Positions 1 to 7,575 of a stretch of DNA of 13,061 nt are shown here, one piece after another. Location: positions 1 to 13,061 of the forward strand of contig CAZWCZ010000040.1 in NCBI GenBank assembly GCA_964632165.1. The letters are read 5' to 3'. Each line of letters opens with the position of its first letter. Position 1 is the stretch's first letter. The position numbers and the translations under genes are program-made. The DNA is from SIG299 sp964632165. Its GTDB lineage: Bacteria; Bacillota; Clostridia; Lachnospirales; Lachnospiraceae. A model generated the notes under the pieces. The model ran no database searches. It was not told the DNA's origin and was given only the letters and a program-made list of their open reading frames with translations.

Positions 1-8
1 TGGATCAT
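1..8 (-). CDS. Start of a divergent gene (first two codons only)
   Basis: On the minus strand an ATG lies at 8-6, followed by ATC and then the window edge. It is preceded by AAGGAG (minus strand 22-17) with an 8-nt spacer, which is an ideal Shine-Dalgarno arrangement and the reason for calling a start here. Nothing can be said about the product. Its position makes 9-341 a divergent control region shared with the NTF2/transporter cluster, so the gene could belong to the same pathway. The call rests on ribosome site and start codon alone. Confidence 0.5.
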
Positions 9-201
9 GGCGAACACTCCTTGGATTTCTTTATATAGAAAATGTTACCTTTCTCAGAGGAAAAATACAAGAAGGAAAAGTAAAGCAGTCTGTCAATCAA
101 CCCGAAAAATAATGCGCGGTTTGGAATATGACACGTGATGCAAGCGGACGCAGATATCTTGGGTAAGGTGCTCCGCGAAATCGACGAGCCCTGACTTGCG
201 A

Positions 202-238
202 TATGAATACCAAATTTCAATTCATAACTTTTGGGAAT
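202..238. promoter_or_regulatory. Putative LysR-type regulator binding site (T-N11-A dyad plus third half-site)
   Basis: TATGAAT (202-208) and ATTCATA (220-226) are a perfect 7-bp inverted repeat separated by 11 bases, giving the classical T-N11-A core of LysR-family sites (T208, A220). A further GAAT at 235-238 stands 11 bases after ATTC (220-223), so three half-sites recur every 15 bp on one DNA face-shifting track, as in the recognition-plus-activation site layout of this family. The centre lies roughly 80-95 bp before the predicted start of transcription (about 307). That is slightly upstream of the usual position but plausible. The LysR-type gene at 9166-10086 is the obvious candidate protein; this link is inferred. 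Confidence 0.5.
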
Positions 239-271
239 ATCTCGAGCTGTGTCATAGAAACTTATAGATAT

Positions 272-300
272 TAGACTATGATTTTGATATGTGATACAAT
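272..300 (+). promoter_or_regulatory. Predicted sigma-A promoter of the NTF2/transporter operon
   Basis: TAGACT (272-277) and TACAAT (295-300) are separated by 17 bases, and TG at 292-293 gives an extended -10 element. Transcription would begin near 307, leaving a leader of about 35 nt with no visible riboswitch or attenuator. The next gene starts at 342. Confidence 0.5.
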
Positions 301-341
301 AAAATCAGCAAAAAGGACAAAAAGAGCGGGGGCAGGAACGT

Positions 342-1964
342 ATGAAAGGTTACGGTGCCGTTGAAAACTTAATGTATCAGTGGATACATAATTGGAATGG
401 ACGGCAGTTTACCAGATTGCCAGACTTATTTACCTCGGCGGACTGCTATTGGGCAATGCCGGATGAAAATGTGATATTGCGCGGCGGAAAGGCAATATAC
501 AATTACTGCAAAGAAGCACAAGAAGGGGAGAGACTGCTGATCCACTTTCCGCACACGGCATTTTTTGATGAGAGGGACAATGGAGGCGTTCGCGGAGAAT
601 GGGACACATTGTCTTATGAAATCGATAGAGAAAATGCTTCCAGCAAATACATTTGGATGCACATTAAAACTGACTTCATTTTGGAGAATGGTCGATGGAA
701 AATACTGAATCTTTGGATTAGACAATATTTTAATATGAAGAAAGAGAAAGGCGCATTAGTACGAGATATAAGAGTACCAGATTTTTCGTCTGAAGAATCG
801 TATGATGCACCAGACGGTATACTGATACAGAGAATCTTGAACCGCTTGAACCAATCTGTGTTCCAAGAGCTGGACAGCTATATTTCTGAAACTGCAGATG
901 TGACAATTCAGCTCCCAAAGGTGTTCTCGAAAATGTTGAAAACAAAAGATGAGGTCAAAAAAAGTGTTGCGGAACTGAGAGAGAAAATTCAAAGGCGAGA
1001 TGAACTTCCAATTACATTTTTCTTTGCACCGGTTTTGTGTAAAGACTGCAATGGGGTAAAGATATATTGTTATGTCTATGACTCTCAGATCAAATATGAT
1101 TCACCTATGAAAGCACATCTTCATATAGGAGTTAGTTATGGGTGTGTTAAGCTAATAACTGAAAATGGAAGTTGGAAAATCAGCCATATCCTGACAGAGG
1201 AGATTGGAGTTATACGCAATATCGAATTTGAGCCGGAGACAAGATATCAGCGGTTTTTTGATGGATTGCAGACGGATAGCTGGGAACCTGTAATTGCGGC
1301 TTCGGGAAACAATGGATGCACCGAGGATATTTACGAAATCGCGTCCATTTTTGCGCATTGGATTATTGACATGAAAGGAAATCCGTGTGCGGGATTTGTG
1401 GACGAATATATCATTAACAGTAAGGAGGAATGCCGATTTTCGCTACAGGCTAATGGCCCGCTACTGGGTCAAACATGGGTTGGCGATGCAAAGATTAGAG
1501 AAATGGCATCTAAAATGAGCGCGGAAGACGATCTTGAATACGTAGCTGGAGGGCATATGGCGGCACTGCCGGTCATTGAGGTGAATCCTGAGGGAACGTA
1601 TGCACAGGCTCGGTTTATGGATTACAACTGTGCGCTGAAGAGTGTGGTGATGACAAAGACGGCGACGGGTATCACACTTGAAAAGCAGGAGTTGGATGCT
1701 GAAAAGCTGCCCTATTTGGACGATTATAACGATACGCTTCGCTTTATTGATAAAACATCGGAAGAGGATGTGTATCTGGCCGGACTTTGCCGCTATTTGC
1801 ATAAATTTGTAAAAGAAAACGGAAAATGGAAGCTATATGATTTTTGCTGGACTCCTTTGATCGTGTTTCCGGACTATGTTTATTCAAAACGTGATGCGAT
1901 TGGCTGGGGAACAGACAGACCGAGGAAGGCTTTCCCAATGTTGGGAACCGAAATAGATACATGA
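342..1964 (+). CDS. Three-domain NTF2/SnoaL-like protein
   Basis: This 540-aa protein has no signal peptide or membrane segment, so it is probably cytoplasmic. It looks like three NTF2-fold (SnoaL-like, cystatin-like alpha+beta) domains in tandem: about residues 5-135, 160-300 and 325-515. Each ends with the family's late-strand motif: NGRWK (116-120), NGSWK (275-279) and NGKWK (493-497). The first opens with a helix of the type ENLMYQWIHNWNGRQF, typical of these proteins, and the third has a GGH segment at 403-405. NTF2-fold enzymes include dehydratases, isomerases, cyclases and epoxide hydrolases (for example bile acid dehydratase BaiE, ketosteroid isomerase, SnoaL), but many members only bind ligands. 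Family members are usually 120-180 aa single domains, so a triple fusion is unusual. The start ATG follows a weak CAGGAA site. The importer's first permease begins 18 bases after its stop with no terminator, so the two are probably co-transcribed. Reaction unknown. Confidence 0.75.
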   Translation: MKGYGAVENLMYQWIHNWNGRQFTRLPDLFTSADCYWAMPDENVILRGGKAIYNYCKEAQEGERLLIHFPHTAFFDERDNGGVRGEWDTLSYEIDRENASSKYIWMHIKTDFILENGRWKILNLWIRQYFNMKKEKGALVRDIRVPDFSSEESYDAPDGILIQRILNRLNQSVFQELDSYISETADVTIQLPKVFSKMLKTKDEVKKSVAELREKIQRRDELPITFFFAPVLCKDCNGVKIYCYVYDSQIKYDSPMKAHLHIGVSYGCVKLITENGSWKISHILTEEIGVIRNIEFEPETRYQRFFDGLQTDSWEPVIAASGNNGCTEDIYEIASIFAHWIIDMKGNPCAGFVDEYIINSKEECRFSLQANGPLLGQTWVGDAKIREMASKMSAEDDLEYVAGGHMAALPVIEVNPEGTYAQARFMDYNCALKSVVMTKTATGITLEKQELDAEKLPYLDDYNDTLRFIDKTSEEDVYLAGLCRYLHKFVKENGKWKLYDFCWTPLIVFPDYVYSKRDAIGWGTDRPRKAFPMLGTEIDT

Positions 1965-1982
1965 GAAGAAAGGTGGAGCCTT

Positions 1983-2999
1983 ATGGTAAGATACGTCATT
2001 AAGCGTCTGCTGATGGTTATTCTGGTGATACTGGGTGTTTTGACGATGGTGTTCTTACTATCTGTACTGACACCGGGGGATCCGGTTGAACAACTGCTGG
2101 GATCTGAGGCGACAGAGGATCTGAGGGAACAAAAAAGGGAGGAACTGGGACTTAATGATCCGCTTCCGGTACGATACCTTAGCTATATTGTGAACTTTGT
2201 TACCAAGGGTGACCTTGGAACTTCCTACACGACAAAGCAGCCGGTTTGGAATGAGATTATGGCACGGTATCCCTACACGCTTTTGCTGGGATTCTTCTCG
2301 GTTGTTTTGGCAATTATTATTGCCGTTCCATTAGGAGTCATTTCGGCGTTGAAACAATATTCATTGGTGGATAATATAGCCATGTTTCTAGCGCTGGCAT
2401 TTATTTCGATACCGTCCTTTTGGCTGGGTTTGACGTGTATTGATTATATGGCAGTTAAGCATAGCTGGTTACCGGCGTATGGAATTACAGACCCCAAAGG
2501 CTGGATACTTCCAGCGGTGATTATGGCGTTGGGCGGTGCGGCAAGCATTACCCGTGTTACGCGCTCCAGTATGCTGGAAGTAATTCGTCAGGACTATATT
2601 CGTACAGCGAGAGCAAAGGGTCAAGTTGAAAAAATCGTTATTATGAAGCATGCGTTCAAAAACGCATTGATTCCGATTGTCACGGCGATTGGGAATCAAA
2701 TGGGGGTTATGATTGGCGGAACAGTTATGATCGAGTCTGTTTTTGCTTTTCCGGGGGTTGGAAAGTACATGACCGATGCGATTACGGCGCGAAATTGGCC
2801 GGCAGTCCAAGGCGGCGTTATCTGGCTGGCAATCTGGTTTAGTATTTTGAACCTTCTGATTGACCTGCTGTATGTCTGGATGGATCCTCGTTTGGTTACC
2901 CGGTACAACGGGACAAAGGGAAAGGAACTGCGACGGCTCAAGAAAGAAATGAGACGGAATATGTTACAGAGCAGGACGGCAAAGGAGGTGCAGCGGTAA
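1983..2999 (+). CDS. ABC importer permease, DppB/OppB family
   Basis: This 338-aa integral membrane permease belongs to the peptide/nickel-type ABC importers and would form the translocation channel with the next gene's product. The N-terminus MVRYVIKRLL with a first membrane helix at about 9-29 is characteristic. Further helices lie at about 100-120, 131-153, 172-188, 232-252 and 278-298. Between helix 1 and helix 2 is a long outer loop containing the family's GDLGTSY segment (76-82). The cytoplasmic EAA-type loop that docks the ATPase is at about 203-223 (DYIRTARAKG). The FPGVGKYM block is at 256-263 and the family's C-terminal DPR at 301-303. The charged tail after 310 is slightly longer than usual. 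An AAGGTGGA site precedes the ATG. The last base of the stop TAA is the first base of the next gene's ATG, indicating coupled translation. Substrate cannot be deduced. Confidence 0.93.
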   Translation: MVRYVIKRLLMVILVILGVLTMVFLLSVLTPGDPVEQLLGSEATEDLREQKREELGLNDPLPVRYLSYIVNFVTKGDLGTSYTTKQPVWNEIMARYPYTLLLGFFSVVLAIIIAVPLGVISALKQYSLVDNIAMFLALAFISIPSFWLGLTCIDYMAVKHSWLPAYGITDPKGWILPAVIMALGGAASITRVTRSSMLEVIRQDYIRTARAKGQVEKIVIMKHAFKNALIPIVTAIGNQMGVMIGGTVMIESVFAFPGVGKYMTDAITARNWPAVQGGVIWLAIWFSILNLLIDLLYVWMDPRLVTRYNGTKGKELRRLKKEMRRNMLQSRTAKEVQR

Positions 3000-3913
3000 T
3001 GGCAAAGAATGTAACTCCTGAGATGCTGAAGATCAACGAACGAGTAAAGAAAGGACGGAGAAAAAAGAAAAACTATTCGACGCCGGGATCAGAGGCGCTT
3101 AAACGTTTTAAACGGAATAAGTTGGCGATTATAGGTATTGTTATTGTGGCGTTATTTGTTCTGATGGCTATTTTTGCTGACGTAATCGCACCTTACGGGA
3201 TGGATGAGCAGAATTATAATGAAATACTACAGAAACCATCATGGCAACATCTGATGGGAACGGACAACTACGGTCGCGACTTGTTTAGCCGTGTGGTATA
3301 TGGGGCCAGAATATCGGTTCCGATTGGCTTCATCTGTGTGATTACAGGTCTGATTTGCGGCGGTGGACTGGGACTTTTGGCCGGATACTATGGGAATAAA
3401 GTGGAAAATGTCATTATGAGAATTATGGATATGTTCCAAGCTGTCCCGGCTACGCTGATGAGCATTGCGATTGTAGCGGCGTTAGGAAACTCAATCCCCA
3501 ATCTGGTACTGGCAATTACAATCGCGGGCCTTCCCATGTATGCCAAGACGACCAGAGCAGCCATTTTTACAGTGAAAGAGACCGAATACGTTATGGCATC
3601 AAAAGCGCTGGGAGCGTCTGCGCTTCGCATGATGATACGGCATATGGTTCCCAATGCTGTGGGGCCTATCATTGTAACAGCGACATTTTCTATGGCAAGC
3701 AGCATCTTGATCGTGTCCGGAATGAGTTATTTGGGCCTTGGCATTACGGCTCCAACACCGGAGTGGGGCGCTATTTTGAATGCAGGCAAGATCTATATGT
3801 CTGATGCGCCGTGGTATGTTTTGTGGCCCGGGGTCATGATCGCGCTCACGGTACTGGCGCTGAACCTGTTCGGGGATGGATTGAGAGATGCACTGGATCC
3901 AAGATTGAAATGA
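2999..3913 (+). CDS. ABC importer permease, DppC/OppC family
   Basis: This 304-aa protein is the second permease of the importer. It has a lysine/arginine-rich cytoplasmic N-terminus (12-42, including KRFKRNKLA) and a first helix at about 43-62. The family hallmark MGTDNYGRDLFSRVVYGARIS spans 86-106. The EAA loop is at about 196-220 (EYVMASKALG to RHMVPN), followed by SYLGLG (243-248), PTPEWG (252-257) and the C-terminal NLFGDGLRDALDPR block ending at 302. Length and motif order are normal for the family, so it appears intact. A very strong AAAGGAGGTG site (2981-2990) sits inside the end of the upstream gene, and the two genes overlap by one base. The next gene's ATPase would bind the EAA loop. 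Confidence 0.93.
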   Translation: MAKNVTPEMLKINERVKKGRRKKKNYSTPGSEALKRFKRNKLAIIGIVIVALFVLMAIFADVIAPYGMDEQNYNEILQKPSWQHLMGTDNYGRDLFSRVVYGARISVPIGFICVITGLICGGGLGLLAGYYGNKVENVIMRIMDMFQAVPATLMSIAIVAALGNSIPNLVLAITIAGLPMYAKTTRAAIFTVKETEYVMASKALGASALRMMIRHMVPNAVGPIIVTATFSMASSILIVSGMSYLGLGITAPTPEWGAILNAGKIYMSDAPWYVLWPGVMIALTVLALNLFGDGLRDALDPRLK

Positions 3914-3930
3914 AGCGAGGAGAGAATCTT

Positions 3931-4911
3931 ATGGATGCAGAAAACATTCTGGAAATAAAGGATCTTGTGGTGCACTATGAGATGGATGATGGGGTCTGTG
4001 AAGCGGTAAACGGGGTAGATCTTACGCTGAAAAAGGGCGAAGTGCTGGGACTTGTAGGTGAAACCGGGGCGGGAAAGACCACAATAGCACTTTCAATTAT
4101 GGGCCTTTTGCCGATCCCGCCGAGCCACATTGTCAGAGGCTCGATTTTGCTGGAGGGCAAAGAGATCATCGGAATGAAAAGCAAGGAGCTACAGAAAATC
4201 CGAGGGAATACGGTGAGTATGATCTTTCAGGATCCGATGACCTCTCTGAATCCTGTGCTTACAGTGGGCGATCAAATTTCAGAAGTAATACAGATCCATC
4301 AAAAGCTGAAAAAGGGAGAAGCCGATGTCAAAGCATCGCAATTGCTTGAGACTGTTGGCATTCCCTCAGACCGATTCAAAGAATATCCTCATCAGTTTTC
4401 CGGAGGGATGAAGCAACGCGTGGTCATTGCAATGGCACTGGCATGCAACCCGGCACTCCTTCTGGCGGACGAGCCTACTACGGCTCTTGACGTGACGATT
4501 CAGGCGCAAGTACTGGATTTGATGCGTGAGCTAAGGGAAAAATATGACACCTCTATGATCCTGATTACTCATGATTTTGGCGTGGTTGCGGAAATCTGTG
4601 ATACATGTGCGGTGGTATATGCCGGAGAAATCGTTGAGTATGGTACATTAAAGCATATTTTTAAGCATCCGACTCATCCGTACACCAAGGCGCTGTTTGA
4701 ATCGCTGCCGCGTCTGGACAAAAAAGTGAAGCGGCTAAAGGTGATTGACGGTCTGATGAGCGATCCGATGAATCTGCCGCCGTATTGCAGCTTTTATAAC
4801 CGGTGCGATCATGCATGCGAAAGATGCAAGGAAGGGAACCCCGAAAAGAGGGAGATCGAACAAGGACACTGGGTCAGGTGCCATCTGGTAGGAAGGGAGT
4901 CTGCAGAGTGA
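3931..4911 (+). CDS. ABC importer ATP-binding protein, DppD/OppD family
   Basis: This 326-aa ATPase subunit carries all nucleotide-binding motifs: Walker A GETGAGKT (43-50), Q-loop Q100, signature FSGGM (156-160), Walker B LLLADE (176-181) and switch H214. The C-terminal oligopeptide-transporter extension has cysteines at 286, 292, 296, 299 and 317, the pattern that holds a 4Fe-4S cluster in characterised DppD proteins. I start it at 3931 because GCGAGGAGAG lies 6-15 bases upstream. An in-frame ATG at 3910 would overlap the upstream stop but would put that ribosome site inside the gene, and starts further upstream lie inside the permease gene. It ends in a 4-base GTGA overlap with the second ATPase, so expression is coupled and a heterodimer is expected. 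Confidence 0.93.
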   Translation: MDAENILEIKDLVVHYEMDDGVCEAVNGVDLTLKKGEVLGLVGETGAGKTTIALSIMGLLPIPPSHIVRGSILLEGKEIIGMKSKELQKIRGNTVSMIFQDPMTSLNPVLTVGDQISEVIQIHQKLKKGEADVKASQLLETVGIPSDRFKEYPHQFSGGMKQRVVIAMALACNPALLLADEPTTALDVTIQAQVLDLMRELREKYDTSMILITHDFGVVAEICDTCAVVYAGEIVEYGTLKHIFKHPTHPYTKALFESLPRLDKKVKRLKVIDGLMSDPMNLPPYCSFYNRCDHACERCKEGNPEKREIEQGHWVRCHLVGRESAE

Positions 4912-5882
4912 GTATTTTATTGGAAGCAAAAAATCTGAAGAAGTATTACGCGACTCCCAGAGGACTACTTCACGCTGTAGATGATGTCAGCTTTAAGGTT
5001 GAGAAGGGGACTACCATAGGTTTTGTTGGAGAATCAGGTTGCGGAAAATCTACACTGGGTAAGGTCATCATGGGACTTGAAGTTGCGACAGGCGGGTCTT
5101 TGATTTACGAGGGCAGAGATATTACCTATCCAGGCAAGAAAGAGCGAAAACAACTGAACAAAGAGCTACAGATGATTTTTCAAGACCCGTTTTCCTCGCT
5201 GGATCCCCGTATGAGCGTGGCAGAACTGATTCAGGAGCCACTGGTCATCCACAAGGTGTTCAAAAGCAGGGAAGAACGAATAAAGCGCGTATATGAGCTG
5301 ATGGATACGGTGGGGTTGGCGCGAAGATTGGAGAGCAGCTATCCTCATGAGTTGGACGGCGGTCGCAGACAGAGAATCGGGATTGCAAGAGCTTTGGCGA
5401 TCGAGCCGAAATTTTTGGTTTGCGATGAGCCGGTGTCGGCATTGGATGTGTCAATTCAGGCACAGGTGCTGAATTTGCTTCAGGATCTGCAGGAAGACCA
5501 TGGCTTGACTTATCTGTTTATTACCCATGATTTGTCTGTCGCAAAGCATATTTCGAGTGACATTTGTGTGATGTATTTGGGCCAGTTGGTGGAAAAGTGT
5601 TCTGCGGACGAGTTGTATGAAAATACGTTGCATCCATATACGAAGGCGCTGCTGTCCGCGATACCCATTCCCGATATCGGTGTAAAAAAACGGAGAATGC
5701 TGATGAGCGGTGAGTTGTCGTCGCCGATCGAGCCGAAGATTTCTTGTCGTTTTGCGCCGCGGTGCCCATATGCATCGGACAAGTGCTTTGCGGAAAATCC
5801 GTCGTTGAAGGATCTGGGAAACAATCATTTTGTAGCATGCCACAAAGTTAATTCGCTGGATGATGTAGAGCTAAAAAAGTAA
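4908..5882 (+). CDS. ABC importer ATP-binding protein, DppF/OppF family
   Basis: This 324-aa protein is the second ATPase, partner of the preceding gene product. It has Walker A GESGCGKS (41-48), Q-loop Q92, Walker B FLVCDE (169-174) and H207. The signature is LDGGRRQR (149-156) where LSGGQ is standard. I recall this LDGGR form from other Firmicute DppF/OppF proteins, so it is probably a natural variant rather than damage. C-terminal cysteines at 280, 286, 293 and 311 again fit the iron-sulfur extension. The start is GTG at 4908, overlapping the upstream TGA, with GGAAGGGAG upstream. An ATG at 4803 in the same frame would add 35 residues unlike the family and bury deep in the neighbour. A 57-base gap follows before the lipoprotein gene. 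Confidence 0.92.
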   Translation: MSILLEAKNLKKYYATPRGLLHAVDDVSFKVEKGTTIGFVGESGCGKSTLGKVIMGLEVATGGSLIYEGRDITYPGKKERKQLNKELQMIFQDPFSSLDPRMSVAELIQEPLVIHKVFKSREERIKRVYELMDTVGLARRLESSYPHELDGGRRQRIGIARALAIEPKFLVCDEPVSALDVSIQAQVLNLLQDLQEDHGLTYLFITHDLSVAKHISSDICVMYLGQLVEKCSADELYENTLHPYTKALLSAIPIPDIGVKKRRMLMSGELSSPIEPKISCRFAPRCPYASDKCFAENPSLKDLGNNHFVACHKVNSLDDVELKK

Positions 5883-5939
5883 GTATTTTGGGCATTTGCC
5901 TGAAAATAGAAGAACATTCAAAAACGAGGAGGAAAAGCT

Positions 5940-7487
5940 ATGAAAAAACTGGTAGCAATGCTTTTGGCGGTTGTCATGGTTTTGGCAATGGCCGGATGTA
6001 GCGGGGGCGCACAGCAGGGGAACGAGCTGGAAGGAAAGAGCGAGACACTTAGAATTGCATTGAATGCTGAACCAACTGCGCTTCTTGCTCCGATCCTGAC
6101 AGGTGGCGCCAATTCCTATGTAAACGGATTGCTTTTTGATCAATTGGTATGGTACAACAGTGAAACCGGCAAAGCTGAGCCATACCTTGCGACGAGCTGG
6201 GAGCAGATCGATGAGCTTACATGGGAGTTTAAGTTGCGAGATGATGTGTATGGCCACGATGGCTCCAAATTTACGGCGGAAGACGTGCTCTACACATTCA
6301 AAATCGGCGTTGAAGGGGGACTGTCCTTCTATGCGGTGAACTTTGATATTGAGAAATGTAAGGTAATTGATGACACAACCATCCAATTGGTAACCACAAA
6401 ATTTATTCCGGATCTTGCAAACCTCCTGTGCGTGGGCGCTTTCTACATGACGACTGAAGAAGGCGTGATAAATGCCGGAGGCGTAGACGCGGCACTGGTC
6501 AATCCCTTGGGCGGTACCGGGAAATACAGATTTGTCAGCTGGGAACCGGGTGTTTCGATCAAGCTTGAGAGAAATGATGATTATTGGGGCGAAAAAGCCG
6601 CTTACAAGTATGTTGAGTTTTCTTTCATCTCCGATGACACAACGCGCTTGATGGCGTTGCAGAGTGGGCAGGTAGACGCGGTCAATACCATTGCAATTTC
6701 CCAAACCAAGACTGTCGACGGGAATGAAAATCTGAAGCTTCTGGGACAAAGCACACTGGGTGCTCGCTTTATCATATTTAACTGCAGCGGCACACCGTTG
6801 GAGGACGTCAGAGTGCGTCAGGCCATTGCCTATGCACTGGATCGTGAGGCGATTTTCAACGTTGCACTAATGGGGTTTGGTGAATTGACCGACACCACAT
6901 TGAGTACACTGAATCCCGCGTACGTTGTCGGCGAAAAGCCATACTATAATTACGATGTTGACAAAGCGAAGGCACTGCTGTCCGATGCCGGTTACGATGC
7001 CGCAAATCAACTCTCACTGACGCTGACATACGCCCCCAACAGCATTGATACTGTTGTTTCGGAGATCGTGGCAAACTACCTGACCTCTGCAGGGATCAAG
7101 GTTACAGTTGAGTCTTTGGATGATTCGAGTATGAGAGCGAGACTCGGAAATGGCGAGTTTGAAATTCTTCTCGGTTCTGCAAACGCTTATACATTGTCTC
7201 GTGGTTATAATGTGATTTACGGTGACGGCGGATACCTGACCAATGGTTGGGCAGCATGGTATAACAAGGAATTCGATGCCATTGTTGACAGTCAGGGAAC
7301 TGAGAGCGATGTCGTGAAGCGTGGTGAGATCTTGGCTCCCGGCTTTGAGATCGTTCGAGAAGAAGTGCCTATTATCGGCTTGTTTAATGACGTGGCCTTT
7401 AGTGCGACGAACAAGACTGTGGACGGGCTTTGCCTAAACATCAATGGCGAATACAGCTTCGTAAATGCAAGACCTGCGTCTAACTGA
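5940..7487 (+). CDS. Substrate-binding lipoprotein, extracellular solute-binding family 5
   Basis: This 515-aa binding protein captures the substrate outside the cell and delivers it to the permeases. The N-terminus MKKLVAMLLAVVMVL ends in a lipobox LAMAGC, with C20 as the lipidated residue anchoring it to the membrane. The family-5 signature covers about 80-120 (PYLATSWE, LTWEFKLRDD, HDGSKFTAEDV). A second conserved block, NPLGGTGKYRFVSW, starts at 188 and leads to the DDYWG segment (213-217). The RVRQAIAYALDRE block (291-303) is also present. Length is normal. The start is fixed by GAGGAGG (5926-5932) seven bases before the ATG. Family members bind peptides, nickel complexes, opines, sugars or bile-acid-like compounds, so the ligand is open. 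A strong terminator follows 12 bases after the stop. Confidence 0.92.
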   Translation: MKKLVAMLLAVVMVLAMAGCSGGAQQGNELEGKSETLRIALNAEPTALLAPILTGGANSYVNGLLFDQLVWYNSETGKAEPYLATSWEQIDELTWEFKLRDDVYGHDGSKFTAEDVLYTFKIGVEGGLSFYAVNFDIEKCKVIDDTTIQLVTTKFIPDLANLLCVGAFYMTTEEGVINAGGVDAALVNPLGGTGKYRFVSWEPGVSIKLERNDDYWGEKAAYKYVEFSFISDDTTRLMALQSGQVDAVNTIAISQTKTVDGNENLKLLGQSTLGARFIIFNCSGTPLEDVRVRQAIAYALDREAIFNVALMGFGELTDTTLSTLNPAYVVGEKPYYNYDVDKAKALLSDAGYDAANQLSLTLTYAPNSIDTVVSEIVANYLTSAGIKVTVESLDDSSMRARLGNGEFEILLGSANAYTLSRGYNVIYGDGGYLTNGWAAWYNKEFDAIVDSQGTESDVVKRGEILAPGFEIVREEVPIIGLFNDVAFSATNKTVDGLCLNINGEYSFVNARPASN

Positions 7488-7499
7488 GTGCTGACCATC

Positions 7500-7544
7500 G
7501 GGGCTGCTGTTCCAACAGAGACTTGGAGCAGCAGTCCCTTTTTT
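7500..7544 (+). terminator. Intrinsic terminator after the lipoprotein gene
   Basis: Arms 7500-7515 and 7523-7538 form a 16-bp stem with two G-U pairs around a 7-nt loop, immediately followed by six T (7539-7544). Only 31 bases separate it from the next start codon. The downstream NTF2 genes must therefore depend on read-through or on a promoter upstream of the hairpin. It probably lowers their level relative to the importer. Confidence 0.88.
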
Positions 7545-7575
7545 GTGCACAACGTAATTCGAAGAAGGAGCGCAT

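Larger units (their letters stand above)
9..341. other. Divergent intergenic control region
   Basis: This 333-base, mostly AT-rich stretch lies between the minus-strand start at 8 and the plus-strand start at 342. I see no convincing gene in it. It contains a LysR-type dyad at 202-226 with a third half-site to 238, a rightward promoter at 272-300, and a TCATAG/CTATGA inverted repeat (252-257 and 276-281) whose right arm overlaps the -35 box. On the minus strand TTGACA occurs at 96-91, but without a well-spaced -10 element. Confidence 0.7.

Noticed and set aside
91..96. TTGACA on the minus strand as -35 of the divergent gene
   Set aside because: The best -10-like sequence (TTGTAT, minus strand 70-65) is 20 bases away, too far for a standard promoter, so I did not call it.
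5..220. 71-codon minus-strand frame beginning MKFGIH, resembling the start of luciferase-like monooxygenases
   Set aside because: The similarity ends after a few residues, the frame has no good ribosome site, and it overlaps the ribosome site and start of the divergent gene at 8 as well as the LysR-type dyad.
252..281. TCATAG-N18-CTATGA as a second operator
   Set aside because: The arms are only 6 bp in an AT-rich region with a wide spacer, so it may well be chance. It is mentioned in the intergenic entry but not called as a site.
3811..3930. Upstream start extending the first ATPase
   Set aside because: It would overlap the permease gene by about 100 bases and add residues unlike the family. 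The AGGAG before 3931 sets the start.
5871..6749. 292-codon minus-strand frame opposite the lipoprotein gene
   Set aside because: It has no recognisable domain and lies opposite an intact family-5 binding protein with a clear lipobox and ribosome site.
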